From a bacterium (lineage in GTDB: Bacteria; Zixibacteria; MSB-5A5; GN15; FEB-12): a DNA stretch of 16,508 bases. The stretch is taken from contig DAOWIM010000016.1 of NCBI GenBank assembly GCA_030640905.1, positions 1 to 16,508 of the forward strand, written 5' to 3'. Both the position numbers and the translations under genes were made by a program. The notes beneath the pieces are model-generated. The model was not told where the DNA came from, did no database searches, and saw only the letters and a program-made list of their open reading frames with translations. Positions 7,601 through 14,138 of this stretch are shown here, piece after piece (position 1 is the first letter of the stretch; every line of letters starts with the position of its first letter).

Positions 7601-8647
7601 CTAATCGCTACTTGAAACACTGTCAAACAGTGACACGACCTCCTCCATTACGCGATCAACCGCAATTGTCTCCATGCAACGACATTCCCCCTGCGGACAG
7701 GTGCAGCCTACCACCGTCGGTAAAATGATACGATCATCGCCTCCCATCGGGCCCCATCGGACCGGAGACATAACCTGCTTTCCCGGATACAACCCAACAA
7801 CACCAGTTCCGACCGCAGCGGCCAGATGAAGCGGACCGGTTGAATTTGCCACCACAACACTGGCCAGCGAGAGAATTGCCACTAAGGTACGAAGATCGGT
7901 TTCGCCGGTGATCGTCTTTACCGCGATATTCTGACGCTCGGAGGCAGCCGCGATGTCTCGACCTTCGTCCTCAGAACCGGTGATGACTACCTCGTAGCCT
8001 TGTTTAGCCAAGCCTTCATATAGTGTAATAAAATGCTCCAGCGGCCAGGGTTCGGCTGATCCGCCCGAACCGGGATGCAGAACAACAAAGCGCTCGCCGA
8101 CCTTCAGATCACCGAGAATGCGGCGAGCATTACGTTTTTCTTTCTCGGTTGGATAGACGGTAGGCGTTTTCACCGTGTCGCCATCGCGGAAGAATTCCAG
8201 GAAGTCGAGGTTATACTCCGACTCATGCTTCTTATTGGATCGGCGGCTATGAAAAACATGATGATTGAAAAAGACTGAATGAAACCTGCCTGCCGTACCG
8301 ACGCGGTTGGGAATACCCGCCTTATAGAACAGTCGAGATATCTGCCGGTCCGGATACAGAACAACAACAACTTTGTACTCCTGTTGAGCGATGCCGTTGA
8401 GCACTTCTTTGCGATACCGTTTATTGCTGACCAATTGCGCGTTGAGAACACGAACAATATTGTCAATCCGGTCATTATTCTCCAGAATCGGCGATGCGTA
8501 TAACGACGCCAGCACATCGACCTGGCAGTCCGGGTAACGCATCTTGATCGTTTCTACCAAAGGCAACGCCAAAATCAGGTCGCCCAGTCGATCAGTCCGA
8601 CTTATCAATATTCTGTCACCAGCTTTTAAGTCAAGCTGTTTACCCAT
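7601..8647 (-). CDS. Glycosyltransferase family 9 (ADP-heptose:LPS heptosyltransferase-like)
   Basis: GT9/GT-B type transferase. I choose the ATG at 8645-8647 (348 residues, MGKQLDLKAGDRILISR) because GGAGG at 8657-8661 is spaced 9 bases upstream; a frame opening at 8695 and an ATG at 8656 are too long or abut the GGAGG. The N-terminal half has the nucleotide-sugar enzyme hallmark RTDRLGDLILALPLVETI. The C-terminal half has VVLHPGSGGSAEPWPLEHF and NSTGPLHLAAAVGTGVVGLYP, conserved in WaaC/WaaF-like enzymes. A cysteine-rich tail, CTCPQGECRCMETI, is common in this branch. It probably adds a heptose or other sugar to a lipid-linked core on the cytoplasmic face of the inner membrane. The ATG overlaps the preceding stop in ATGGGTAA, implying translational coupling. 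The donor sugar is not established; no heptose biosynthesis genes are in the window. Confidence 0.87.
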   Translation of the reverse strand: MGKQLDLKAGDRILISRTDRLGDLILALPLVETIKMRYPDCQVDVLASLYASPILENNDRIDNIVRVLNAQLVSNKRYRKEVLNGIAQQEYKVVVVLYPDRQISRLFYKAGIPNRVGTAGRFHSVFFNHHVFHSRRSNKKHESEYNLDFLEFFRDGDTVKTPTVYPTEKEKRNARRILGDLKVGERFVVLHPGSGGSAEPWPLEHFITLYEGLAKQGYEVVITGSEDEGRDIAAASERQNIAVKTITGETDLRTLVAILSLASVVVANSTGPLHLAAAVGTGVVGLYPGKQVMSPVRWGPMGGDDRIILPTVVGCTCPQGECRCMETIAVDRVMEEVVSLFDSVSSSD

Positions 8648-9407
8648 TGTTGTCATCCTCCAAAACCTGTTTCTCCTTGTTCCAGAGTTTGGCATATTTC
8701 ACCAGAACGGCGGTCGCCGAAAGTACGGAGACTATGAATCCCTGCACACCGTCCCGAAAGCCTTGTCTTGAGATATAGTGTTTTATAAATGCCACCGGTG
8801 GCCGAACAACCAGATCGGTCCACCCTGCTTTTCTACCGGCCCTAAACGCCTCCTCAGCACCTAGGGTCGTGTACGTATTGAATTTCCTCAGGTAATGCTC
8901 CAGATCGGGATAGCTGTAGTGCAACAGATGCCCGCTTAAGTATCCCACCGGACCATCAACAACAACTTCTTCATGCACAACCGCATCGCTGAGTCGGCCT
9001 TTCGATTTCCGAAACAACCTCACCAGACGATCAGGATACCAACCACAATGAAGAATCCATCTGCCGAGGAATTCAGTTTTTCGGGGCATGTAGTAACCCG
9101 CCCGATCAGTCTCGCTGGCTACAACGTCTTGTATCTCTTTAGCCAATGTTGGCTCAACGACTTCATCAGCATCGATTGACAATATCCACTCGTGCGTCGC
9201 ACGATCAACGCCCTCCTGCTTGGCCGGTCCGTATCCTCGCCAAACCGGGCTGAATATCCGTGCTCCAAAGCGAGTGGCAATCTCAACGGTCTTGTCGGTA
9301 GATTGACTGTCGATAATAACCAGCTCATCGGCCCATTCGACCGAGCTGAGACAGCGCTCGATATTCGCCTCTTCGTTCTTCGTTATAACCACGACCGAGA
9401 GAGCCAT
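8640..9407 (-). CDS. Glycosyltransferase family 2 (WaaE/KdtX-like)
   Basis: Inverting GT-A transferase of 255 residues. The N-terminus opens directly with the family strand and motif SVVVITKNEEANIERCLSSV, then ELVIIDSQSTDKTVEIA, and the metal-binding DADE at 79-82 in ILSIDADEVVEP. The middle has GYYMPRKTEFLGRWILHCGW and RLVRLFRKSKGRLSDAVVHE, a pattern seen in WaaE-type LPS core glucosyltransferases. A C-terminal segment (about 210-245) is amphipathic and hydrophobic and may dock at the membrane. It is expected to add a hexose from a UDP- or other NDP-sugar to the inner core of a lipid-linked glycan in the cytoplasm. The ATG overlaps the upstream GT9 stop by one base (TGATGG), with a GGAG 5 bases before it; its own 3' end overlaps the next GT9 gene. 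Sugar specificity is inference only. Confidence 0.87.
   Translation of the reverse strand: MALSVVVITKNEEANIERCLSSVEWADELVIIDSQSTDKTVEIATRFGARIFSPVWRGYGPAKQEGVDRATHEWILSIDADEVVEPTLAKEIQDVVASETDRAGYYMPRKTEFLGRWILHCGWYPDRLVRLFRKSKGRLSDAVVHEEVVVDGPVGYLSGHLLHYSYPDLEHYLRKFNTYTTLGAEEAFRAGRKAGWTDLVVRPPVAFIKHYISRQGFRDGVQGFIVSVLSATAVLVKYAKLWNKEKQVLEDDNNG
8657..8661 (-). promoter_or_regulatory. Ribosome binding site deciding the GT9 start
   Basis: GGAGG on the minus strand sits 9 bases before the ATG at 8645-8647 and inside the 3' end of the GT2 gene. It directly abuts the alternative ATG at 8654-8656, ruling that one out. Confidence 0.7.
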
Positions 9408-10555
9408 CAGTTCTCCACCTTCTTCTGCGATGCCATCAATTGACGATAGGCATCAAACACCTGTTCTACCGTGATATCAAATATGTTGTTGGGATGTTTG
9501 GCAACCACAAACCCGTCGTCCTGCCCAAAAGGTCGCCACAAGACGAGATTTTTCCGCACCCCGGGATACATCGAGACGACCGGCACACGAAATGACCGGG
9601 CAATATGCACCAGCGATGTATCGGGACTGATCAGCAGGTCAAGCCGCTTGAGTATTGCCGATACTGCGGTGATAGACAAATGGTCCGGCACAAGATGCAA
9701 CTTATCGGGAATCCTATCACACAGCTTCCGTCCCTGATCGCGGTCGGCGGGTGTGCAGATGATTACAAAACGCGCCGATGAATCGTGGGCGAGGATTTTC
9801 TCAATCAACTTCGCCTGCTTCTGTTGGGCCCAGCGACGAGTCGCCGTACCAGCCGAGACATTAAATCCCAGCAGCGGTCCCTGCGACCGACCATCGTTGA
9901 CACTGGCAACAAACCGATCGGCGATATCCCGATCATTCTCACTTAAGTAAACGTCGGCATGGCCATTCTCATCTCCGGTATCAATACCGAAAGCGTCAAG
10001 CAGGTGAAGCGTATTGTTGACAATATGCTTTGACTCATCAACACCATTGAACCGATTGAAATCATAGTAGTCGGCAAACTGTTGTTTCCCAACCCCGAGT
10101 CTCGGCTTGCGCGGAGTACAGTATTGAGAGAGTACCAGTGACGTAACCGAATCGTCGCACAACAGATCAAGGACACAATCATATTGCTCGCGCCGGATAC
10201 GCCTGACCTCGGCAATATCTCTGAAGATATTTTTACGATAAAGAAATATCATCTCGAATCGGGGATCATCTTTGATCAAGCCAACATTACCCGGCGAACA
10301 GAGAATAGAAATCTTGATATGCGGGTAGTGGCGTTTGAGCGTGTCAATAACCGGCAGCGAGATGACCATGTCACCCAGTTTTGTTTCGGGTCTAAGAAGC
10401 AGCACGCGTTTGATCTGGCTCCCATCAAGTAACGACCGGTCAGGCTGACCCTTCTTGAGAAAGACTCTAAAGAGAGCAAAAAAAGCGGCCTTGACACCAT
10501 GCTCTGCACGCTTGAGGCGAGCAGCCGGATGTTGTTCGGGCATCGTCTGCATCAT
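9407..10555 (-). CDS. Glycosyltransferase family 9 (second, diverged heptosyltransferase-like enzyme)
   Basis: GT9 family protein of 382 residues. The first domain carries RVLLLRPETKLGDMVISLPV at about 49-68, the conserved GD-x-x-x-x-LP block, and CVLDLLCDDSVTSLVLSQY. The second domain carries LGFNVSAGTATRRWAQQK near 234-251 and SPDTSLVHIARSFRVPVVSMYPG, with aspartate in place of the usual asparagine before the Thr/Ser of that motif. A basic N-terminal stretch of about 45 residues (RLKRAEHGVKAAFFALFRVF) is amphipathic and may bind the membrane. It would transfer a sugar to a lipid-linked core oligosaccharide, acting before or after the other GT9 and the GT2. Its start ATGATG overlaps the TGA of the ABC exporter gene by 4 bases, and its stop overlaps the GT2 start, so the set is translationally chained. 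The two GT9 enzymes are clearly different from each other, so this is not a recent duplication. Confidence 0.86.
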   Translation of the reverse strand: MMQTMPEQHPAARLKRAEHGVKAAFFALFRVFLKKGQPDRSLLDGSQIKRVLLLRPETKLGDMVISLPVIDTLKRHYPHIKISILCSPGNVGLIKDDPRFEMIFLYRKNIFRDIAEVRRIRREQYDCVLDLLCDDSVTSLVLSQYCTPRKPRLGVGKQQFADYYDFNRFNGVDESKHIVNNTLHLLDAFGIDTGDENGHADVYLSENDRDIADRFVASVNDGRSQGPLLGFNVSAGTATRRWAQQKQAKLIEKILAHDSSARFVIICTPADRDQGRKLCDRIPDKLHLVPDHLSITAVSAILKRLDLLISPDTSLVHIARSFRVPVVSMYPGVRKNLVLWRPFGQDDGFVVAKHPNNIFDITVEQVFDAYRQLMASQKKVEN

Positions 10556-12447
10556 ACATCCCTGAACTGCAACTGGTAGAGACGGTGGTACGTTCCCTCC
10601 CGCGTCAACAGTTCCTCATGAGTACCGCTCTCGGTGATCTTCCCCTGATCGACAACGAGGATGCGGTTGGCATGTTTGATAGTCGAGAGCCGGTGGGCCA
10701 CAACCAAAGCTGTCCGCCCGGCCATCAGTTTGTTGATCGCATCCTGCACGAGAACTTCCGACTCGGTATCCAGCGCCGAAGTAGCTTCATCGAAAATAAG
10801 TATCTGCGGGTTTTTCAGAAGCGCCCTGGCGATTGCCAAGCGCTGTCGCTGTCCGCCGGAAAGACGCACACCGCGAGCGCCGACCATCGTATCGTACTTG
10901 TCGGTCATCTCTTCGATGAACTGGTGAGCGTTGGCCATCCGAGCGGCGGCGTATACTTTCTCATCAGTGATACCATTCTGGCCATAGGCGATATTTGCGC
11001 GAACTGAATCATTAAAGAGCAAAATCTCCTGCGTAACAATACCGAGCAGGTTGCGCAGTGATGCAATAGTCAGGCTTCTGATATCATGACCGTCGATTAT
11101 GATCGCACCACCCTGAGGATCGTAGAACCTCGGCAGCAGATCAAGCAGCGTCGATTTTCCTCCGCCCGATGGCCCCACCAGCGCTACAACTTCGCCAGCC
11201 TTGACCTCAAAAGAAACACCGTCAATGACCGTAACTTTAGGATTGTAACCGAACCGCACATTGTCATAGACGATCCCACCGGAGAACGCTTCCAGTGATC
11301 GGGCACCGGGTAGATCGGTTATCTTCTCGTCGGTGTCGAGCACTTCGAATATCCGTTCGGCGGCAGCCATCCCCTCCTGAACTCTGATATGAATCTGGCT
11401 GAGCGATTTGACCGGCTTTATCAGCGAGAACATGGCAATGACATAGGTCATGAAATCACCGGTGTCGAGTTCCCCCGTTCCTGAGATAATCCGTGTCCCG
11501 GCGTAGATAAGGATTACTATTCCCGCAATGGTCGCCAGAGTGTCGTTAATCGGTGAAGACAAGTGACGAATACGAGTCATGCGAAGCAGCGAACGGAAAA
11601 ACTCTCGCGTAGCAGCAAAGAACTTGGTAGTCTCGAACTTCTCCATCGAAAACGCTTTGACAATCCGTATGTTGCTAATCGCTTCTTCCAGCACCGAGTT
11701 GACATCGGCCATCCGATCCTGCGCGCGCGCTGAATACTTGCGAAGCTTCTTACCGAGAAACCAGATAAACCCGAACACTACCGGCATGACAAAAAGCGAG
11801 ATCAAGGTCAGCTTCCAACTGAGGATTATCAGGAACGAAAGGAACACTAACACCGAGACGGTCTCGGTCACAAGGTGGTTGAAACTGATATCGATCGAAT
11901 CATTGAGAACGACAACATCGTTGGTCACCCTGGAAAGCACCTGCCCGGTTCGTCTTTGATGGAAGTAATCAAGTGACAGCCGCTGATACTTCTCAAACAG
12001 TCTTTCCCGGAAATGCCGAATCACCGACTGCTGAACATAAGCCATGAAAAAGCCCTGCAGGTAAAAAAAGAAATTCTTCAGTAGAACGACTATGAGAATA
12101 GCCCAGCAGAACCTGTAGAGCGTATCAAGACGGGTCTCGGCCGCAACCAGATTGTTGACCCATCCCTTCATCGTCTCTTTCAGACCAACAACCCCGCCAG
12201 TCACCTGCGAGGCTACGTCTTTAGATGAATCAGCTTGCGCGTCCTGATCGACCGAGCGATGAATCTCAACCTGCGTTTGCGGCAGTCCCGGAATTTGCTC
12301 GACCTGGAACAGTGTCATCAGCAGAGGACCGGCCATCCAGATTAGCAGCCCGGAAAAGATAGCATAAAGAGCCGCCGACACCGATGCCGTTGCCAACTGC
12401 TTCCAAAAGAATTTCAGGACCGAGAATGTCCGCCGGTACAGATTCAC
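10552..12447 (-). CDS. msbA: MsbA-like ABC exporter (lipid A/lipid-linked glycan flippase)
   Basis: Half-size type IV ABC exporter of 631 residues, TM domain fused to nucleotide-binding domain. TM1 is about 20-47, TM2 about 108-137, then four more to about residue 350. The NBD (about 390-631) shows Walker A GPSGGGKST at 425-433, Q-loop Q473, signature LSGGQRQR at 529-536, Walker B ILIFDEATSALD at 549-560 and H-loop H585 in VAHRLSTI. All ATPase residues are intact; it should act as a homodimer in the inner membrane. The start is GTG (12445-12447) with GGAG 7 bases upstream. Neighbouring glycosyltransferases support lipid A or core-glycan flipping rather than drug export. One oddity is a 60-residue hydrophilic stretch between TM1 and TM2 (48-107, including RSVDQDAQADSSKDVAS), longer than in typical MsbA. 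First gene of the operon that ends with relA. Confidence 0.88.
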   Translation of the reverse strand: MNLYRRTFSVLKFFWKQLATASVSAALYAIFSGLLIWMAGPLLMTLFQVEQIPGLPQTQVEIHRSVDQDAQADSSKDVASQVTGGVVGLKETMKGWVNNLVAAETRLDTLYRFCWAILIVVLLKNFFFYLQGFFMAYVQQSVIRHFRERLFEKYQRLSLDYFHQRRTGQVLSRVTNDVVVLNDSIDISFNHLVTETVSVLVFLSFLIILSWKLTLISLFVMPVVFGFIWFLGKKLRKYSARAQDRMADVNSVLEEAISNIRIVKAFSMEKFETTKFFAATREFFRSLLRMTRIRHLSSPINDTLATIAGIVILIYAGTRIISGTGELDTGDFMTYVIAMFSLIKPVKSLSQIHIRVQEGMAAAERIFEVLDTDEKITDLPGARSLEAFSGGIVYDNVRFGYNPKVTVIDGVSFEVKAGEVVALVGPSGGGKSTLLDLLPRFYDPQGGAIIIDGHDIRSLTIASLRNLLGIVTQEILLFNDSVRANIAYGQNGITDEKVYAAARMANAHQFIEEMTDKYDTMVGARGVRLSGGQRQRLAIARALLKNPQILIFDEATSALDTESEVLVQDAINKLMAGRTALVVAHRLSTIKHANRILVVDQGKITESGTHEELLTREGTYHRLYQLQFRDV

Positions 12448-12478
12448 CTGTCAACTCCAGAGAATACCATAATTAAAT

Positions 12479-12507
12479 AATATCATCGATGCCCTACCCG
12501 AAGTCAA
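12479..12507 (-). promoter_or_regulatory. Candidate promoter for the msbA-GT-relA operon
   Basis: In the 80-base gap before the msbA homologue, the minus strand reads TTGACT (12507-12502), 17 bases, GATATT (12484-12479). The transcript would start near 12472, with a short leader to the GTG at 12447. The surrounding sequence is AT-rich. It suggests that this operon is transcribed separately from the lipoprotein gene upstream, although no terminator separates them. Confidence 0.45.
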
Positions 12508-12527
12508 CTCGTATAACTTCGTACGTT

Positions 12528-13214
12528 TTATAGGATTATGCGGACGGCCCCGGCTGGGATCGGCACGATGAACTTAGAAGGCCAGACCATGGCCCGCGCT
12601 TTGTACTCGCGGCGTTTACCGGTCAGACGGAACTTGTCGCCATCGTCAAACTCGAACCGCTTCACCCGCCAACCATTTTTCTGCAAATCGTACCGAAGAG
12701 TAAGCTGCCAGGCACAACCGGGCTGATGAATGACATACTCCCGAAACTTTTTCTTCTCTTGCAATAACTCAACCGTAAGACCCGACTCACCCCCCACTTC
12801 CGGCGGTTCCGTGAAGTATCGCTCCAAACCGTGATCAAGGTTGAGAGCGACACAATTGAAGCTACCGAAAATATCGGTTACCGCTTCGTAAACATATTCA
12901 CGCGTTGACGGAAAGAATATCTTCAGCGAGTCGGACCGCATCCAACCCTTCAGCGCGCCTTTGCCGAGGTATCCCCGACCGCCAAGTGCGAGTCTCGAAC
13001 GGTCCGAACGGTCCTGGAAGATTTCGAGTCGAAACGAAGTCGGCTTACCGTCACGATGAACTCTGGCATCGAACAGATACGCCTCTACCGGGATTTTTGT
13101 TTGTGCGCGTTTGTCAGGCTTCTCTCCGGCGGGCGTCCGACGATACGAGGTGCCACACCCGGACAACGCCACCACGAGAAGGACCGTCACACAACAGGTA
13201 AAGCTTCGATTCAT
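12528..13214 (-). CDS. Lipoprotein of unknown function (LolB/DUF4292-like)
   Basis: I start at the ATG at 13212-13214 (228 residues) because it immediately precedes a textbook lipoprotein signal: MNRSFTCC, hydrophobic VTVLLVVAL, lipobox LSGC with C20. A longer frame to 13280 would bury the signal. The mature protein begins GTSYRRTPAGEKPDK and then has alternating beta-rich segments (SFRLEIFQDRSDRSRLALGG, LKIFFPSTREYVYEA, LTLRYDLQKNGWRVKRFEF), with phrases typical of LolA/LolB-fold or DUF4292 proteins that bind lipid or lipoprotein. Without a search this is only a resemblance. It lies 2 bases after the M50 protease stop, so it is cotranscribed, and just upstream of the glycolipid export operon, which fits an envelope role. 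The likely location is the periplasmic face of the inner or outer membrane. Confidence 0.77.
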   Translation of the reverse strand: MNRSFTCCVTVLLVVALSGCGTSYRRTPAGEKPDKRAQTKIPVEAYLFDARVHRDGKPTSFRLEIFQDRSDRSRLALGGRGYLGKGALKGWMRSDSLKIFFPSTREYVYEAVTDIFGSFNCVALNLDHGLERYFTEPPEVGGESGLTVELLQEKKKFREYVIHQPGCAWQLTLRYDLQKNGWRVKRFEFDDGDKFRLTGKRREYKARAMVWPSKFIVPIPAGAVRIIL

Positions 13215-13216
13215 TC

Positions 13217-13837
13217 TTAGTACCCGAGGAGAAGCTTGCCGATAGTCAAAACAATAGGACCGATTATTACCCAGAACCAACCCATAATAATCATTGCCAA
13301 CAATATAAGCGGAGCGATGCGATCAAGTCGGGCCATGAGATGCTCGAGATCAGGTGGCAACAGGTTGCGCAGGATATGGGAACCATCAAGCGGAAACAGT
13401 GGGATAAGATTGAAAAAGGCGAGCGTCAGATTGATCCACACTGCCGTCTGAAGAAGCACGAAGAGGCCATCGGGAAGGCCGGTCATGGCAGCACCGGCTA
13501 TCCGGAAACATATTCCGGCAACAATCGCGATAGCGATATTGGAGAGCGGACCGGCGGCGGAAATCCAGATGTCGGCCACGCGGGGGTTGTCGAGGTTGGC
13601 CGGGTTCACCGGCACCGGTTTTGCCCATCCGAAACGGAACCCGGACATGATCATGACAATCACACCCATCATATCGAGATGCGCCAGCGGGTTGAGGGTC
13701 AACCGTCCCATGTTGCGAGCGGTGGGATCACCAAATTTGAACGCCGACCACGCGTGGGCACACTCATGAATAGTGAGCGAGAAAATCAGAATTGGAAATC
13801 CGATTATCGCTCTTGATATAAAGTCTTCTCCAAACAC
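13217..13837 (-). CDS. Site-2 protease family membrane metalloprotease (peptidase M50, YwhC type)
   Basis: Multi-pass intramembrane zinc protease. I use GTG at 13835-13837 (206 residues): a longer TTG start at 13897 would fall inside the candidate -35 element, and family members begin just before the first helix. Numbering from that GTG, the zinc motif HECAH is at 24-28 in IFSLTIHECAHAWSAFKFGD, followed by GRLTLNPLAHLD, and the third ligand Asp is at 151 in FFNLIPLFPLDG (143-152 for NLIPLFPLDG). No PDZ domain is present, as expected for the short class III S2P proteins related to B. subtilis YwhC. It cleaves transmembrane segments within the lipid bilayer; the substrate is unknown. It is first of a two-gene unit with the lipoprotein and follows the repeat-rich spacer. 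Confidence 0.87.
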   Translation of the reverse strand: MFGEDFISRAIIGFPILIFSLTIHECAHAWSAFKFGDPTARNMGRLTLNPLAHLDMMGVIVMIMSGFRFGWAKPVPVNPANLDNPRVADIWISAAGPLSNIAIAIVAGICFRIAGAAMTGLPDGLFVLLQTAVWINLTLAFFNLIPLFPLDGSHILRNLLPPDLEHLMARLDRIAPLILLAMIIMGWFWVIIGPIVLTIGKLLLGY

Positions 13838-13869
13838 TAACAATCCAATCTCATCAAGTTGTACGCGGC

Positions 13870-13897
13870 AATATCGAGAATGACTCGAAAGAATCAA
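13870..13897 (-). promoter_or_regulatory. Candidate promoter for the M50 protease/lipoprotein pair
   Basis: On the minus strand TTGATT (13897-13892), 16 bases, GATATT (13875-13870). The start would be near 13863, about 25 bases before the GTG at 13837. Its -10 is identical to that proposed for the msbA operon. The hairpin repeats at 13901-13940 lie just upstream. Confidence 0.35.
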
Positions 13898-13900
13898 CCA

Positions 13901-13940
13901 AAAAGTGACGAGTCACCTTCAAGAGTGGCGAGCCACTTCT
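13901..13940 (+). repeat. Two tandem 20-base hairpin units (AGTGRCGAGYCACT type)
   Basis: Unit 1 (13901-13920) has GTGAC-GA-GTCAC as stem at 13905-13916. Unit 2 (13921-13940) has AGTGGC-GA-GCCACT at 13924-13937. They are in exact 20-base register and agree at 14 of 20 positions. The A:T pair of unit 1 is replaced by G:C in unit 2 at the same stem position. A third related unit lies at 14141-14157. They sit upstream of the proposed M50 promoter. Confidence 0.7.
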
Positions 13941-14000
13941 AATACAGGTTGTTGGAAAAGAGTTCTTGCTATGAGTTTACTGTAACGTGCGGTTGAGTAC

Positions 14001-14029
14001 GGGCGACATAAAGCCGCCCTCTACGCGGG
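14001..14029 (-). repeat. REP-like palindromic unit 1
   Basis: Contains GGGCGACATAAAGCCGCCC then CTACGCG, the reverse complement of the consensus CGCGTAGCGGCGGGCTTTATGTCCGCC. It is inverted relative to the next unit at 14047-14075, forming a head-to-head pair with about 17 bases between. Confidence 0.65.
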
Positions 14030-14037
14030 CCGACAGA

Positions 14038-14075
14038 CCCTCATCACGTAGCGGTGGGTTTTAAGTATGTCCGCC
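14038..14075 (+). repeat. REP-like palindromic unit 2
   Basis: CCCTCATCACGTAGCGG, then TGGGTTTTAAGTATGTCCGCC. It is in direct orientation with the unit at 14088-14124, sharing the leading CCCTC-TC, CGTAGCGG and TGTCCGCC blocks, and inverted to the unit at 14001-14029. It shows more base changes than the others (TGGG for CGGG), so it is partly decayed. Confidence 0.65.
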
Positions 14076-14087
14076 ATCGACAACAGT

Positions 14088-14124
14088 CCCTCCTCGCGTA
14101 GCGGCGGGCCTTGTGTCCGCCGTC
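14088..14124 (+). repeat. REP-like palindromic unit 3
   Basis: CCCTCCTCGCGTAGCGG then CGGGCCTTGTGTCCGCCG. The core CGGCGG-N9-CCGCCG is itself a 6-base-pair hairpin. The best-preserved plus-oriented copy of the intergenic cluster, ending 15 bases before the mpg stop. Confidence 0.7.
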
Positions 14125-14138
14125 ATATAATGCCACCG

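Noticed and set aside
12511..12526. ATAACTTCGTACG resembles one arm of loxP (11 of 13 bases).
   Set aside because: Only a single arm is present, with no spacer and second arm in the expected place, and there is no Cre or phage context. It is most likely chance.
13340..13816. 158-residue plus-strand frame opposite the M50 protease gene.
   Set aside because: Antisense shadow; composition is Gly/His/Arg-rich and has no family signal, while the opposite strand carries HECAH and NLIPLFPLDG.
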